Positions 26,289 through 36,614 are shown, numbered from the stretch's first letter. The stretch: 64,000 nucleotides of DNA from Vreelandella arcis (GCF_900103865.1 NZ_FNII01000001.1:124001-188000); one strand, 5' to 3'. Program-made: numbers and translations. The notes: generated by a model from the letters alone, not told the origin.

Positions 26289-27506
26289 ATGAGCGATGTT
26301 GTTATGCAAGACGTCTATCTATGTCATCCCCGCCGCACCGCCGTTGGCCGCTTTGGTGGCACCCTTGCCAGCGTGCGCCCAGATGATTTCGCCGCGACGA
26401 TTTTTAAAGCCGTGCTGGCGGAGGCGCCGGATCTCGACCCCGCTGCGATTGAAGAAGTCTTTATGGGCTGCGCCAACCAGGCCGGTGAAGATAACCGCAA
26501 CGTGGCGCGGATGTCATCGCTGCTGGCGGGCATTCCCACCTCGGTACCCGGCACGACCATGAACCGCCTGTGCGGCTCCGGTATGGACGCAGTGGGCACG
26601 GCGTTTCGTGCCATTAAAGCAGGTGAGGTGGCGCTGGCGCTGGCAGGTGGCGTGGAGTCAATGTCCCGCGCGCCCTACGTGATGGGTAAAGCCGACAGCG
26701 CCTTCGCCCGTGGGCAAAAAATCGAAGACACCACCATCGGCTGGCGCTTTATCAACCCACTGATGAAGAAAGCCTACGGCGTGGAGTCCATGCCGGAGAC
26801 GGCTGAAAACGTCGCCGAGCAGTTCAACATTTCCCGTGAAGACCAGGACGCCTTTGCCCTGCGTTCCCAGCAGAAAGCCGCCGCGGCACAAAAGGGCGGG
26901 CGTTTCGCCCAGGAAATTACCGCTATTGAGATTCCCCGCCGCAAGCAGGAACCGCTGATCTTCGATCAGGACGAGCACCTGCGGGAAACCACGCTCGAGA
27001 AACTCGCTGGCCTGCCCACGCCCTTCCGCGATGGCGGTAGTGTTACGGCAGGTAACGCCTCGGGCGTCAACGATGGCGCCGCCGCCATGCTGGTGGCAAG
27101 CGAAGCGGCGGTAAAACAGCACGGCCTTACCCCGATGGCCCAAATCATCGGCATGGCGACGGCGGGCGTCGAGCCGCGCATTATGGGTTACGGGCCCGTT
27201 CCGGCCGTCAACCGGCTGCTTGAACGCACCGGCGTAAGCCTCGATGACATCGATATTATCGAACTTAACGAAGCCTTTGCCGCCCAGGCACTGGCGTGTA
27301 TGCGCGACCTGGGCCTTAAAGATGATGACCCCCGCGTCAACCCTAACGGTGGCGCGATCGCCCTGGGACATCCGCTGGGTATGTCTGGCGCCCGCCTGTT
27401 GCTCACCGCCGCCCATCAGTTGCAGGCAAGCGGCAAGCGCTACGCGCTGTGCACCATGTGCGTAGGTGTCGGCCAGGGTATCGCCACACTGATTGAACGC
27501 GTTTAA
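26289..27506 (+). CDS. pcaF: 3-Oxoadipyl-CoA thiolase
   Basis: Cleaves 3-oxoadipyl-CoA with CoA into succinyl-CoA and acetyl-CoA; 405 aa, a normal thiolase length. The nucleophile is Cys95 in [12 protein letters not shown]. The other catalytic residues are His in [14 protein letters not shown] and Cys in [10 protein letters not shown] near the C-terminus. It lies 11 nt after pcaJ and before the pcaDC fusion. The family cannot be told from acetoacetyl-CoA thiolase by motifs alone, but operon context settles it. Confidence 0.93.
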   Translation: MSDVVMQDVYLCHPRRTAVGRFGGTLASVRPDDFAATIFKAVLAEAPDLDPAAIEEVFMGCANQAGEDNRNVARMSSLLAGIPTSVPGTTMNRLCGSGMDAVGTAFRAIKAGEVALALAGGVESMSRAPYVMGKADSAFARGQKIEDTTIGWRFINPLMKKAYGVESMPETAENVAEQFNISREDQDAFALRSQQKAAAAQKGGRFAQEITAIEIPRRKQEPLIFDQDEHLRETTLEKLAGLPTPFRDGGSVTAGNASGVNDGAAAMLVASEAAVKQHGLTPMAQIIGMATAGVEPRIMGYGPVPAVNRLLERTGVSLDDIDIIELNEAFAAQALACMRDLGLKDDDPRVNPNGGAIALGHPLGMSGARLLLTAAHQLQASGKRYALCTMCVGVGQGIATLIERV

Positions 27507-27517
27507 CGGAGAAAGTC

Positions 27518-28687
27518 ATGGCATTTCATACCATCAACGGTCGCAGCGTAGCCTACCGGCTGCTCGGCGCGGAAGTGAATCCACTCGTGGTACTGGCGCA
27601 TCCCCTGGGCATGAGCCAGGCAGTATGGGACGACGTGATCCCCGCGCTGCTTTCACGCTATCGGGTGCTGACCTGGGATCTACCTGGCCACGGCGCCAGT
27701 CAGGCGGTAAGCGGTGAGCAGATTACCCCTGCTGATTTGGCCGAAGAGGCCTTGGCCCTGGTGAAGCTTGCGGGTGCTCAGCGCTTTCACTTCGCGGGTA
27801 CCTCGATTGGTGGCGTGGTTGGCCAGCAGCTGATTGCGGAGCATGGTGATCGGCTGCTCTCCGCCACGCTGACCAACACTGGCGCAGTGATCGGTAACCC
27901 GGATCTATGGAATACCCGCGCAGGGCGTGTGCGCCAGGAAGGCCTGGCGACGATGTCCCAGGAAATCGTGCCGCGCTGGTTTGCCCCATCGGCGTTTGAG
28001 GAAAGTCCCGCGCTGAAAGCGGGCTGGTGCACTCAGATGGGCCGTGGTGACGATGAGTCCTACGCCCAGCTGTGCGAAATGCTTGGCCGAGATATCTTCA
28101 CCGGTAAGCTCTCCGGCAAGCGCGTCAAAGTGCAGTTGTTCGGCGGCAGTGAGGATATGGCTACGCCGCCCGCGACGCTGGAAGCGCTGTCTACTGAACT
28201 CGATGGAGCGCCGCTTGAGATTTTTGCCGACGTGGGCCACGTGCCCCCGGTGGAAGCCCCGGCGCTATTCGCGCAAAAGCTACTCGCGGTGCTCGCCGCT
28301 GATCTAGGCGACGTGGCCAATCACGGCGTGGCCTACACCAACGGCCTGGAAACCCGCAAGCAGGTGCTGGGAGAAGAGCACGTTGAACGTTCCACTGCCA
28401 ACGCCAACAGCCTGGATGCGCCCTTCCAGCAGATGATTACCCGCCTGGCCTGGGGCGAGCTGTGGAGCAACAACGACCTGACCCACCGCGAGCGCAGCAT
28501 GATCACCACCGGTATTCTAGCCGCGCTCGGCCGTGAAGAGCTTGCGCTGCACTTAAAAACCGCCAAGCGTATTGGTCTGACAGAGGCCGAGTTGCGCCAG
28601 GTACTGATGCACGTGGCGATTTACGGCGGCGTACCGGCGGCCAATCACGCCTTCGCGCTAGCCAAAGAGCTTGGCTGGGGTGAGTAG
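27518..28687 (+). CDS. pcaL: Fused 3-oxoadipate enol-lactonase / 4-carboxymuconolactone decarboxylase (PcaL type)
   Basis: A 389-aa fusion of PcaD and PcaC. The alpha/beta hydrolase domain (about 1-260) has the oxyanion region LAHPLGMSQAVWDD, nucleophile Ser96 in AGTSIGGVVG and the late His in DVGHVPPVEAP. The decarboxylase domain (about 275-389) shows VLGEEHVERS and the AhpD-like block LWSNNDLTHRERSMITTGILAALGREEL ending MHVAIYGGVPAANHAF. Such a fusion is called PcaL in actinobacteria; it performs decarboxylation and then lactone hydrolysis. The catechol branch also needs its lactonase half, as no catD is seen. Confidence 0.92.
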   Translation: MAFHTINGRSVAYRLLGAEVNPLVVLAHPLGMSQAVWDDVIPALLSRYRVLTWDLPGHGASQAVSGEQITPADLAEEALALVKLAGAQRFHFAGTSIGGVVGQQLIAEHGDRLLSATLTNTGAVIGNPDLWNTRAGRVRQEGLATMSQEIVPRWFAPSAFEESPALKAGWCTQMGRGDDESYAQLCEMLGRDIFTGKLSGKRVKVQLFGGSEDMATPPATLEALSTELDGAPLEIFADVGHVPPVEAPALFAQKLLAVLAADLGDVANHGVAYTNGLETRKQVLGEEHVERSTANANSLDAPFQQMITRLAWGELWSNNDLTHRERSMITTGILAALGREELALHLKTAKRIGLTEAELRQVLMHVAIYGGVPAANHAFALAKELGWGE

Positions 28688-28720
28688 GCGAGTGATGTTA
28701 ACAAACGAGAGGTAAGGGTG

Positions 28721-29449
28721 ATGACCCACGATAATAAACGCTTTGTAGCACGCGACCGGGACTGGCATCCGCCTGCCTATGCCCCAGGGTACAAAACTTC
28801 GGTGGCGCGCTCGCCGCAGCAGGCACTGGTGAGTATGCAGCAGCCGACTGTGTCGGAACTAACCGGCCCGGACTTCAGCCATCTGCGTATGGGGCCTCAC
28901 GACAACGACCTGTTGCTAAACTTTCGGCAAGAGTCTAGCCAGGGGCTGCCCCAGGGCGAGCGAATTATCATGTTTGGTCGGGTAGTGGATCAGTTCGGCA
29001 AGCCCGTGCCGCACACCCTGGTGGAAATGTGGCAGGCCAATGCGGGTGGCCGTTACCGGCACAAAAATGACAAGTACTTGGCGCCTCTGGATCCGAATTT
29101 CGGCGGCGTGGGTCGCTGCTTAACTGATGAGCTGGGCGTTTATCGTTTCCGCACCATTAAGCCAGGTCCTTACCCGTGGCCGAACGATATGAACAGTTGG
29201 CGGCCTGCGCATATTCACGTATCGGTCACAGGGCCTGCGATTTCCACTCGCCTGATTACCCAGATGTATTTTGAGGGCGACCCGTTAATTCCCCTTTGCC
29301 CTATCGTGCATACGCTGAAGGATCCCGACGCCGTTGAAACCATGATTGGGCGGCTGGATATGGCCCACAGCAAGCCGATGGACTGCCTAGCCTATCGCTT
29401 TGATATTGTGGTGCGCGGCGAGCTGCAAACCTACTTCGAAAACCAGTAA
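28721..29449 (+). CDS. pcaH: Protocatechuate 3,4-dioxygenase beta subunit
   Basis: Iron-bearing subunit of the intradiol dioxygenase that opens protocatechuate to 3-carboxy-cis,cis-muconate. 242 aa from the ATG at 28721, with GAGAGG upstream; a GTG directly before it is in frame. All four Fe(III) ligands are present at family spacing: Tyr112 (GRYRHKND), Tyr151 (GPYPW), His164 and His166 (RPAHIHV). It is followed 16 nt later by the alpha subunit gene. Confidence 0.95.
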   Translation: MTHDNKRFVARDRDWHPPAYAPGYKTSVARSPQQALVSMQQPTVSELTGPDFSHLRMGPHDNDLLLNFRQESSQGLPQGERIIMFGRVVDQFGKPVPHTLVEMWQANAGGRYRHKNDKYLAPLDPNFGGVGRCLTDELGVYRFRTIKPGPYPWPNDMNSWRPAHIHVSVTGPAISTRLITQMYFEGDPLIPLCPIVHTLKDPDAVETMIGRLDMAHSKPMDCLAYRFDIVVRGELQTYFENQ

Positions 29450-29465
29450 GGCGAGGGGAGTCATC

Positions 29466-30110
29466 ATGAAACAGCCTGCTATTCAGCCCAACAGCCAGCC
29501 GACCAGCGAGATGATGCTGCGCGAAACCGCTTCGCAGACCGCTGGCCCCTACGTACATATTGGTCTTGCGCTCGCCGCGGCGGGCAACCCCGTGCGCGAT
29601 GAAGAGATCTGGAACGAGATGGCCAAGCCCGACGCCGAGGGTGAGCATATCGAAGTGGTGGGTACCGTAATAGATGGCAATGGCGATTTGGTACGTGATG
29701 CTTTTGTAGAGGCGTGGCAGGCCGATGCTAACGGCGAGTACCAAGCGGATTATGACCTGAGCAAGCCGTTCAATAGCTTTGGCCGCACCGCTACCACCTT
29801 TGATCATGGCAGCGAGTGGTCGCTTGCGACCATCAAGCCCGGCGCGGTCAAACACCCCAGCGGCCAAATGATGGCCCCGCATATCAATCTCACGCTGTTT
29901 GCCCGTGGAGTGAATATTCACCTGCAAACGCGGCTCTACTTCGACGATGAAGCAGACGCAAATGCCCAATGCCCGGTGCTATCGCGCATTGAATCCCCGG
30001 CACGCCGCCAAACCTTGATCGCCAAGCGCGAAGAAGTCGAGGGCAAGGTTCGCTATCGATTGGATATCCGCCTGCAAGGTGAAGGCGAAACGGTGTTTTT
30101 TGATTTTTAG
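29466..30110 (+). CDS. pcaG: Protocatechuate 3,4-dioxygenase alpha subunit
   Basis: Structural partner of PcaH, 214 aa from the ATG at 29466 (AGGGGAG upstream; a longer frame begins inside pcaH). The intradiol dioxygenase fold is recognisable: ETASQTAGPYVHIGLA near the N-terminus, DAFVEAWQADANGEYQADYD, TIKPGAVKHPSGQMMAPHINLTLFARGVNIHLQTRLYF. The iron-binding Tyr/His set is not preserved as in PcaH, as expected for the alpha chain. Last gene of the pcaIJFLHG operon, closed by a terminator. Confidence 0.94.
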   Translation: MKQPAIQPNSQPTSEMMLRETASQTAGPYVHIGLALAAAGNPVRDEEIWNEMAKPDAEGEHIEVVGTVIDGNGDLVRDAFVEAWQADANGEYQADYDLSKPFNSFGRTATTFDHGSEWSLATIKPGAVKHPSGQMMAPHINLTLFARGVNIHLQTRLYFDDEADANAQCPVLSRIESPARRQTLIAKREEVEGKVRYRLDIRLQGEGETVFFDF

Positions 30111-30127
30111 CCACAGACGTTAGTTAT

Positions 30128-30162
30128 AAAAGCGTTGTTCTGGACTGAGCAGCGCTTTTTTT
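30128..30162 (+). terminator. Rho-independent terminator after pcaG
   Basis: Stem of 10 bp (AAAAGCGTTG with CAGCGCTTTT, one G-T pair) followed by a T run. Confidence 0.75.
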
Positions 30163-30368
30163 ATGCTTAGACCATCGTCGTGGTTCCATACGGGAAAAGT
30201 CCAACTTTCCCTTGGCATTGTGACTTATTCAGACGCCTTGCCTAGCTAACACTGGGCGTGTTGCTGAAAAAGGCTGTGAGTAGCATAGGCATGGTCGTGA
30301 TTATAGACCAATGTCGATTAGCCCTGCTGCCTGTAGTGAACTAACGTAGTGGTTAGAAACGAACTAAT

Positions 30369-30383
30369 ATTCGTAATGCGAAC
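30369..30383. promoter_or_regulatory. PcaR-type operator upstream of the second TRAP operon
   Basis: ATTCGTAATGCGAAC, 5-bp arms with one outer mismatch around 5 bp, directly upstream of a TATAAA -10-like element. A second CGAAC half-site lies at 30360-30364. Confidence 0.6.
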
Positions 30384-30417
30384 ATATAAAAATCTAATAA
30401 AAGTCCAGGAGCTTCCG

Positions 30418-31446
30418 ATGAAAACAATGCTTTCCCGCTGTGCGCTTGCTGTTTCGATGGCTGGTTTCACCATCGCCTCGGCGCAAGCAGAAACGACCCT
30501 GCGTATGGCGCATTTCTGGCCAGGCGCCTCAGGTATCAACGAGGATATTTTTGAAGTGTGGGCAGAGACCATCGAAGAGGAGTCCGGCGGCGATTTAACC
30601 GTTGAAATGTTCCCTTCCGGCACCCTCGCCAAGCCCGACTCCATCTACGAAGCAGTGGCAAATGGCATTACGGACATTGGTGCAACGGCGCAGGGCTATA
30701 CCGCTGGTCGCTTCCCGCTGTCACAAATTGTCGAGCTGCCTGGCGTTGCCACGACCGCGACGCAGGGAGCCTGCGTGCTGCAGACGCTATACGACGACGG
30801 TCATTTGGATAGCGAGTACGAAGATACCCGCCCGCTGTTTATGTTTACCACCGGGCCGGGCGGTATCCATACCATCGATACTGATGTGCAATCGCCCTCG
30901 GATTTAGAGGGGTTGCGTATTCGTCGTCCGACTGCCGTTGCCGGTCAGATGTTGGAAAACATGGGGGCTAACCCGGTCGGTATGCCAGCGCCGGATATCT
31001 ATACCTCCATGCAGCGTGGCGTTATCGACGGCCTAAGCTTCCCTTGGGAAGGCCTGAAAGGTTTCCGGATCAACGAACTGGTCAGCTATCACACCGAAGT
31101 ACCCTTCTACACGCTGATTTTCGTGGCCACCATGAATCAGCGTGCTTATGACAGCCTGACACCCGAGCAGCAGGCGGTGATTGATGATAATTCGGGAATG
31201 AAATGGGCAGAAAATGCCGGTGAGGTGTTTGACCGCTTGGATGTGGAAGGCAAACAAGAAGCCGCCGATGCGGGCCATACCATTCGTGAAATTGAAAACC
31301 CGCTGGATCATCCTGACTGGCAAAAACCTCTTCAGGACGGCATTGAGAGCTACCTCACCGAGCTCAAAGAGCGTGGTTTACCCGGTCGCGAGGTTTATGA
31401 CGCAGCGCTCGAGGCAAGCGAATCCTGTGCTACCCAACAGGGGTAA
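30418..31446 (+). CDS. dctP: TRAP transporter solute-binding protein (likely aromatic acid)
   Basis: Periplasmic DctP-family protein, 342 aa from the ATG at 30418 (CCAGGAG upstream; a longer frame runs into the operator). The signal peptide ends FTIASAQA at about residue 24. Family features: VEMFPSGTLAKPDSIYEAVANGITDIG, GLRIRRPTAVAGQMLENMGANPVGMPAPDIYTSMQRGVIDGLSFPWE, MNQRAYDSLTPEQQAVID. The Arg in LRIRRP is the usual carboxylate anchor. Placement between pcaG and pobA and the operator suggest protocatechuate or 4-hydroxybenzoate uptake; this is inference. Confidence 0.87.
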   Translation: MKTMLSRCALAVSMAGFTIASAQAETTLRMAHFWPGASGINEDIFEVWAETIEEESGGDLTVEMFPSGTLAKPDSIYEAVANGITDIGATAQGYTAGRFPLSQIVELPGVATTATQGACVLQTLYDDGHLDSEYEDTRPLFMFTTGPGGIHTIDTDVQSPSDLEGLRIRRPTAVAGQMLENMGANPVGMPAPDIYTSMQRGVIDGLSFPWEGLKGFRINELVSYHTEVPFYTLIFVATMNQRAYDSLTPEQQAVIDDNSGMKWAENAGEVFDRLDVEGKQEAADAGHTIREIENPLDHPDWQKPLQDGIESYLTELKERGLPGREVYDAALEASESCATQQG

Positions 31447-31452
31447 TCGGTA

Positions 31453-31980
31453 ATGCAGTTAATTCTGTTAAGGGCCAGCCACTGGCTGGCCCTGTTTTGT
31501 CGTCTGGTCGCGGGTGTAGCGCTTGTTGGCCTATTGGCTGTCACTATTGCAGATGTCTCTACGCGCTATTTATCCCGGCTAACCGAAGGGGTGATTGCGT
31601 TTCGCGTGAGCGGCAGCGTCGAACTGGTCAGCTACTTAATGCTTTTCTCATTGTTGGCAGCGATGGCGGCGAACGTCGAGAAAAGCCAAGTGGTGGTGGA
31701 GGCTTTCTCCCATGGTCTTCCGACGAAGCTAAAAACACGGCTGCAGGGCGTCTATCTACTGGGTTTTGCAGCACTTGGCTTAGTGCTCTTTGTGGGCTTG
31801 CTGGATTCCGCCTCCGCGGCGGCTCGCCATGGCGAGATAACACAAGATCTGCGCATTCCGATGGGGCCGATTTACTATCTGGCGGCCTTTTTAAGCCTGC
31901 TGTTGGGTGTGCGCAGTGCGCTACATGCGCTGCTAGGCGCGCTGTTTGGTGTGGATCAGGAGGTAGCCCATGGGGAGTGA
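31453..31980 (+). CDS. dctQ: TRAP transporter small permease (DctQ)
   Basis: A 175-aa membrane protein with four hydrophobic segments (about 12-34, 56-76, 95-116 and 138-160). The region VELVSYLMLFSLLAAMAANVEKSQVVVEAF corresponds to the DctQ signature. It starts 6 nt after dctP and overlaps dctM by 11 nt. Subunit of the same importer as its neighbours. Confidence 0.86.
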   Translation: MQLILLRASHWLALFCRLVAGVALVGLLAVTIADVSTRYLSRLTEGVIAFRVSGSVELVSYLMLFSLLAAMAANVEKSQVVVEAFSHGLPTKLKTRLQGVYLLGFAALGLVLFVGLLDSASAAARHGEITQDLRIPMGPIYYLAAFLSLLLGVRSALHALLGALFGVDQEVAHGE

Positions 31981-33259
31981 AGCTATCGGGGCCATGGGGC
32001 TAGGGCTTTTATTGGTACTGATGATTCTGCGCGTACCGGTCGCTCTAACGATGCTTATTGTCGGCGTGGTGGGATTTGCTCAGATCATCAGTTGGGATGC
32101 AGCCGTTGCGCAATTGAAAACGGTGCCAGTCGAGGTGCTCTCCAATTACAGCTTTAGCGCTGTCCCCATGTTTATTTTAATGGGTGTGCTGGCGGCCCAC
32201 TCGGGAATGGCCGGTAAACTATTTGATTCGACACGGACAATTTGTGGCGGCTGGAAGGGCGGCCTGGCCATTGCGGCGGTGGGCTCCTGCGGTATCTTCT
32301 CTGCCATTTCCGGTTCTTCGCTGGCGACGGCGAGCACCATGACAAGAGTGGCGTTACCGGAAATGGAGCGCTACGGCTATAACCGGGGCTTAGCCACCGG
32401 GGCGCTGGCGGCAGGCGGTACGCTGGGCATCATGATTCCGCCGAGTATTGCGCTGCTGATTTACGCCATACTGACCGAGCAGTCGGTGGGTGACATGTTT
32501 ATGGCGGGGCTAATTCCCGGCCTGCTGGGGCTGGTGATGTACTCGCTGACGATTACCGTGATAATGCGTTTACGTCCATCGCTCGCAGTGGCCGGGGAGC
32601 CGACTTCGTGGAAAGCCAAGCTGGCGTCGATGACAGGATTGTTGCCGTTTTTTGGCGTCTTCCTGATCATGATACTGGGGATCTATTTTGGCGTCTTTAC
32701 CCCAACCGAAGGGGCTAGCGTAGGGGCATTTGCCACGCTGATTTACGCATTGGTTAAAGGTATGCGGCTTGCTGGTTTGTGGCACAGCGTACAAGAGACG
32801 CTGGCGCTTTCCGCCGTGGTATTTTTTATGCTGGTGGGGGCCGAAACTCTCGGCTATTTCATATCGGTATCGCGCATATCGTTTTCGATTACCGATCTTC
32901 TCTTCAGTATGGATTTAACGCCGATCGTGGTCGTGCTGTGCATCCTCGCGCTCTACTTTGTGCTGGGCATGTTCATGGACTCTATCGCCATGTTGGTGAT
33001 CACCGTGCCGGTGGTGTATCCCATCATCCAAGCCATGGGCATTGACCCGGTGTGGTTCGGTATCATTACCGTTTTGACGGTGGAACTGGGGCTAATGACG
33101 CCGCCGGTGGGTATGAACGTCTTCGTGATCAAAGCGATGGCGCCCCACGTTGGGCTAGGCGAGATTTTTAAAGGGGTTGCGCCTTTTGTCGTGTCTGACT
33201 TGCTCCGCTTGGCGCTTTTAATCCTCTTTCCGGTGCTCTCGACCTTCTTTCTGCTCTAA
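31970..33259 (+). CDS. dctM: TRAP transporter large permease (DctM)
   Basis: A 429-aa permease with about 12 membrane segments. Motifs: VPMFILMGVLAAHSGMAGKLF, CGIFSAISGSSLATASTMTRVALPEM, GTLGIMIPPSIALLIYA and LGLMTPPVGMNVFVIKAM. It starts at ATG 31970 with CAGGAGG upstream. It is convergent with the AraC-type regulator gene, 6 nt apart with no obvious terminator between them. Confidence 0.92.
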   Translation: MGSEAIGAMGLGLLLVLMILRVPVALTMLIVGVVGFAQIISWDAAVAQLKTVPVEVLSNYSFSAVPMFILMGVLAAHSGMAGKLFDSTRTICGGWKGGLAIAAVGSCGIFSAISGSSLATASTMTRVALPEMERYGYNRGLATGALAAGGTLGIMIPPSIALLIYAILTEQSVGDMFMAGLIPGLLGLVMYSLTITVIMRLRPSLAVAGEPTSWKAKLASMTGLLPFFGVFLIMILGIYFGVFTPTEGASVGAFATLIYALVKGMRLAGLWHSVQETLALSAVVFFMLVGAETLGYFISVSRISFSITDLLFSMDLTPIVVVLCILALYFVLGMFMDSIAMLVITVPVVYPIIQAMGIDPVWFGIITVLTVELGLMTPPVGMNVFVIKAMAPHVGLGEIFKGVAPFVVSDLLRLALLILFPVLSTFFLL

Positions 33260-33265
33260 ACAGTA

Positions 33266-34168
33266 TTAACACTCTTGAGACTGGCGAAGTCGAAAGTCAC
33301 GCGGGGAAAGTTTGGTATTGCGCTTGAAAAACCGCGTGAAGTAGGCGGGTTCCGAGAAACCCAAACTATCGGCCACTTGGCCGATAGTCATGTTGGTGTA
33401 GGTTAATTGCCTTGTCGCTTCCAGTAAAAGACGTTCGTGAAGCAGCTGTAAGGCACTGCGCCCGGCGAGCTGGCGGCAGAGCATATTCAAATGCGCGCTG
33501 CTGACGCCCAACTGTTCGGCGAGCTGCTCAATGCTCGGCTGCTCGCGGTAACATTGCTCGATCAGCGCTTGAAAATTTTCCAGGTGGTGGCGCCCTCGGT
33601 CATGCTGGCGCGGACCGTAGCGTTTTGGAGCGTTGCCGCTGGATATCGTCAAGCGGGAAAGCTCCACGACCAGCGCTTGTACCAGCGCTTCCAGCAGGGT
33701 TTGCCGGCCTAATGCGGGCTGGCGGTATTCCTGGTCAATCTGACTAACCAGCGTGGCGATGCGCTGGCCCTGCTTAGCGCTTTCAAAATGCACAACGCCA
33801 GGCTTTTTCAAAGCGCTGTGTTCGCCAATATGGGCGTTTAAGTGGTCCGCGAGTGGCTTGGCAAGGGTGATGACGTGGCCATCGATATCGGGTGAAAAGT
33901 GAAAGCCGTGGATCGCCATCGACGGCACCAAAACCACTGCGGCGCCGTTAAGCGAGTGACGTTCCCCTTCAAGTTCAAGTGTCACCTTTCCCTGATGAAT
34001 AAATAAGACATGCACCAAGTCGGCATGCCGGTGTGGCCGAATCTGCCAGTTATGCAAACGACTGCGCTCGGCGATGGATTCGCAGTGCAACAGGTCCGGC
34101 GTTGGCCAGTGCTGGGTTTCACCGTATAGTTTGAATACCGGCACGGTGCTCGTTGTGGTGCCCCCCAT
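33266..34168 (-). CDS. pobR: AraC-family regulator of pobA (PobC/PobR type)
   Basis: Transcription activator, 300 aa. N-terminal cupin ligand domain (about 20-120, RPHRHADLVHVLFIHQGKVTLELEG) and C-terminal double helix-turn-helix (about 200-298, PSIEQLAEQLGVSSAHLNMLCRQLAGRSALQLLHERLLLEATRQLTYTNMTIGQVADSLGFSEPAYFTRFFKRNTKLSPRDFR). It is divergent from pobA, the arrangement of AraC-type PobR/PobC in pseudomonads and rhizobia. A CGACC-AA-GGTCG dyad at 34187-34198 in the intergenic region could be part of its site. 4-Hydroxybenzoate as effector is inferred. Confidence 0.85.
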   Translation of the reverse strand: MGGTTTSTVPVFKLYGETQHWPTPDLLHCESIAERSRLHNWQIRPHRHADLVHVLFIHQGKVTLELEGERHSLNGAAVVLVPSMAIHGFHFSPDIDGHVITLAKPLADHLNAHIGEHSALKKPGVVHFESAKQGQRIATLVSQIDQEYRQPALGRQTLLEALVQALVVELSRLTISSGNAPKRYGPRQHDRGRHHLENFQALIEQCYREQPSIEQLAEQLGVSSAHLNMLCRQLAGRSALQLLHERLLLEATRQLTYTNMTIGQVADSLGFSEPAYFTRFFKRNTKLSPRDFRLRQSQEC

Positions 34169-34186
34169 CTCCGACTCCTGCTTATG

Positions 34187-34198
34187 CGACCAAGGTCG
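34187..34198. promoter_or_regulatory. Dyad in the pobR-pobA intergenic region
   Basis: CGACC and GGTCG around AA, 19 nt upstream of the pobR ATG. Possible regulator site; the evidence is the symmetry and place only. Confidence 0.35.
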
Positions 34199-34283
34199 TG
34201 GTAAAAGATGCTAAAAATCCAATTAATAGTTTCAATCATGCCTTATTGTGCGGACCATTTCATTGAAAAATACAAGTCATTAG

Positions 34284-35501
<1,218 letters not shown>

Positions 35502-35529
35502 CTCCTAACCTTGATCAACCCATTCTCAT

Positions 35530-35555
35530 TGCCCAAGCACCTGCTTGGGCACTTT
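35530..35555 (+). terminator. Rho-independent terminator after pobA
   Basis: 10-bp perfect stem TGCCCAAGCA/TGCTTGGGCA with a 2-nt apex, followed by CTTTTG. A related hairpin follows the pobA remnant at 58109. Confidence 0.75.
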
Positions 35556-35703
35556 TGCACTTAAGTGCCATGAGGGTGGAGAGCTTACTCCACTCATTAC
35601 ACCCGCAGCGTTCTCGGGCCTCAGAGTAAGAACCTGGGTAAAATGGTGGTATGAACACCGTGAGCTAGTAAGGATTTGACGCTTGCGAATATCTGGCCTA
35701 CTT

Positions 35704-35738
35704 TGTTCGCATGACAAATTATAATGCGTAATGCGAAC
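35704..35738. promoter_or_regulatory. Tandem PcaR-type operators upstream of BKACE
   Basis: Two degenerate copies 20 bp apart: GTTCGCATGACAAAT at 35704-35718 and ATGCGTAATGCGAAC at 35724-35738. Each keeps one strong half-site (GTTCG or CGAAC). The second ends 15 nt before the ATG. Confidence 0.5.
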
Positions 35739-35753
35739 AAAAGTGAGGTTTCT

Positions 35754-36584
35754 ATGTCTCTTCCCTGTATTATCTGCGTCGCTATAACCGGTAGCCTGCC
35801 GCGTAAAGAGAATAACCCCGCCGTTCCCATCACGGTTGAAGAACAGATTGAAAGCACCCAGGCGGCCTTCGAGGCGGGCGCGAGCATTGCTCACTGCCAT
35901 GTGCGCAACGATGACCAAACGCCTTCCTCTGACCCTGAAAAGTTTGGCCGTTTGATGGAAGGGCTCAAGAAACACTGCCCGGGTATGATTATTCAGCTCT
36001 CCACCGGCGGGCGCTCGGGCGCGGGGGAGGCACGCGGCGCAATGTTGCCGCTCAAACCCGATATGGCTAGCCTATCGGTGGGGTCCAACAATTTCCCTAA
36101 CCGTGTTTACGAGAACCCTCCGCAGCTGGTGGAATGGCTTGCCGATGAGATGCTCAAGTACGCCATCAAACCCGAAATAGAGGCGTTTGATTTGTCGCAT
36201 ATCCATCAGGCGGTCGCACTTTCCAAACAGGGCAAGCTTAAAACGCCTCTCTACGTGCAGTTCGTGATGGGTGTTAAGAATTCCATGCCAGCGGACAAGC
36301 CTACCTTTGATTTTTATATTGAGACGCTCAAGCGCCTGGCGCCGGACGCCCAGTGGTGTGGCGCGGGCATCGGCGCCAACCAATACCTGCTAAATGAATG
36401 GTCGATTGACGCTGGTGGACATACCCGAACCGGGCTTGAAGATAACGTGCGCCTGGACCGCGATACGCTAGCGCCTTCAAACGCGGCGTTGGTCGAGCGT
36501 ACCGTGGCGCTGTGCGAAAAGTACCAGCGCCCAGTGGCCACCTGGCAGCAGGCGCGAGAAATACTAGGGCTACAGCAAGCGTAA
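35754..36584 (+). CDS. Beta-keto acid cleavage enzyme (BKACE, DUF849)
   Basis: A 276-aa zinc-dependent enzyme of the Kce/BKACE family, which condenses a beta-keto acid with acetyl-CoA to give acetoacetate and a new CoA ester. Metal ligands are visible as His47 and His49 in SIAHCHVRND and the late Glu in TGLEDNVRLDR. The N-terminal CVAITGSLPRKENNPAVPITVEEQI is typical. The start is ATG 35754 because the upstream in-frame ATG lies inside the operator. The substrate is not encoded in any motif I can read; its place next to pobA and under a PcaR-like site suggests 3-oxoadipate or a related keto acid. Confidence 0.85.
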   Translation: MSLPCIICVAITGSLPRKENNPAVPITVEEQIESTQAAFEAGASIAHCHVRNDDQTPSSDPEKFGRLMEGLKKHCPGMIIQLSTGGRSGAGEARGAMLPLKPDMASLSVGSNNFPNRVYENPPQLVEWLADEMLKYAIKPEIEAFDLSHIHQAVALSKQGKLKTPLYVQFVMGVKNSMPADKPTFDFYIETLKRLAPDAQWCGAGIGANQYLLNEWSIDAGGHTRTGLEDNVRLDRDTLAPSNAALVERTVALCEKYQRPVATWQQAREILGLQQA

Positions 36585-36614
36585 AACCTTTCACTAATCC
36601 AAAGGAAGTTAAAA

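Larger units (their letters stand above)
30111..30417. other. 307-nt gap between pcaG and the second TRAP operon
   Basis: Holds a terminator (30128-30162), a PcaR-type operator (30369-30383) and a -10-like TATAAA at 30385-30390. No coding sequence is supported. Confidence 0.7.
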
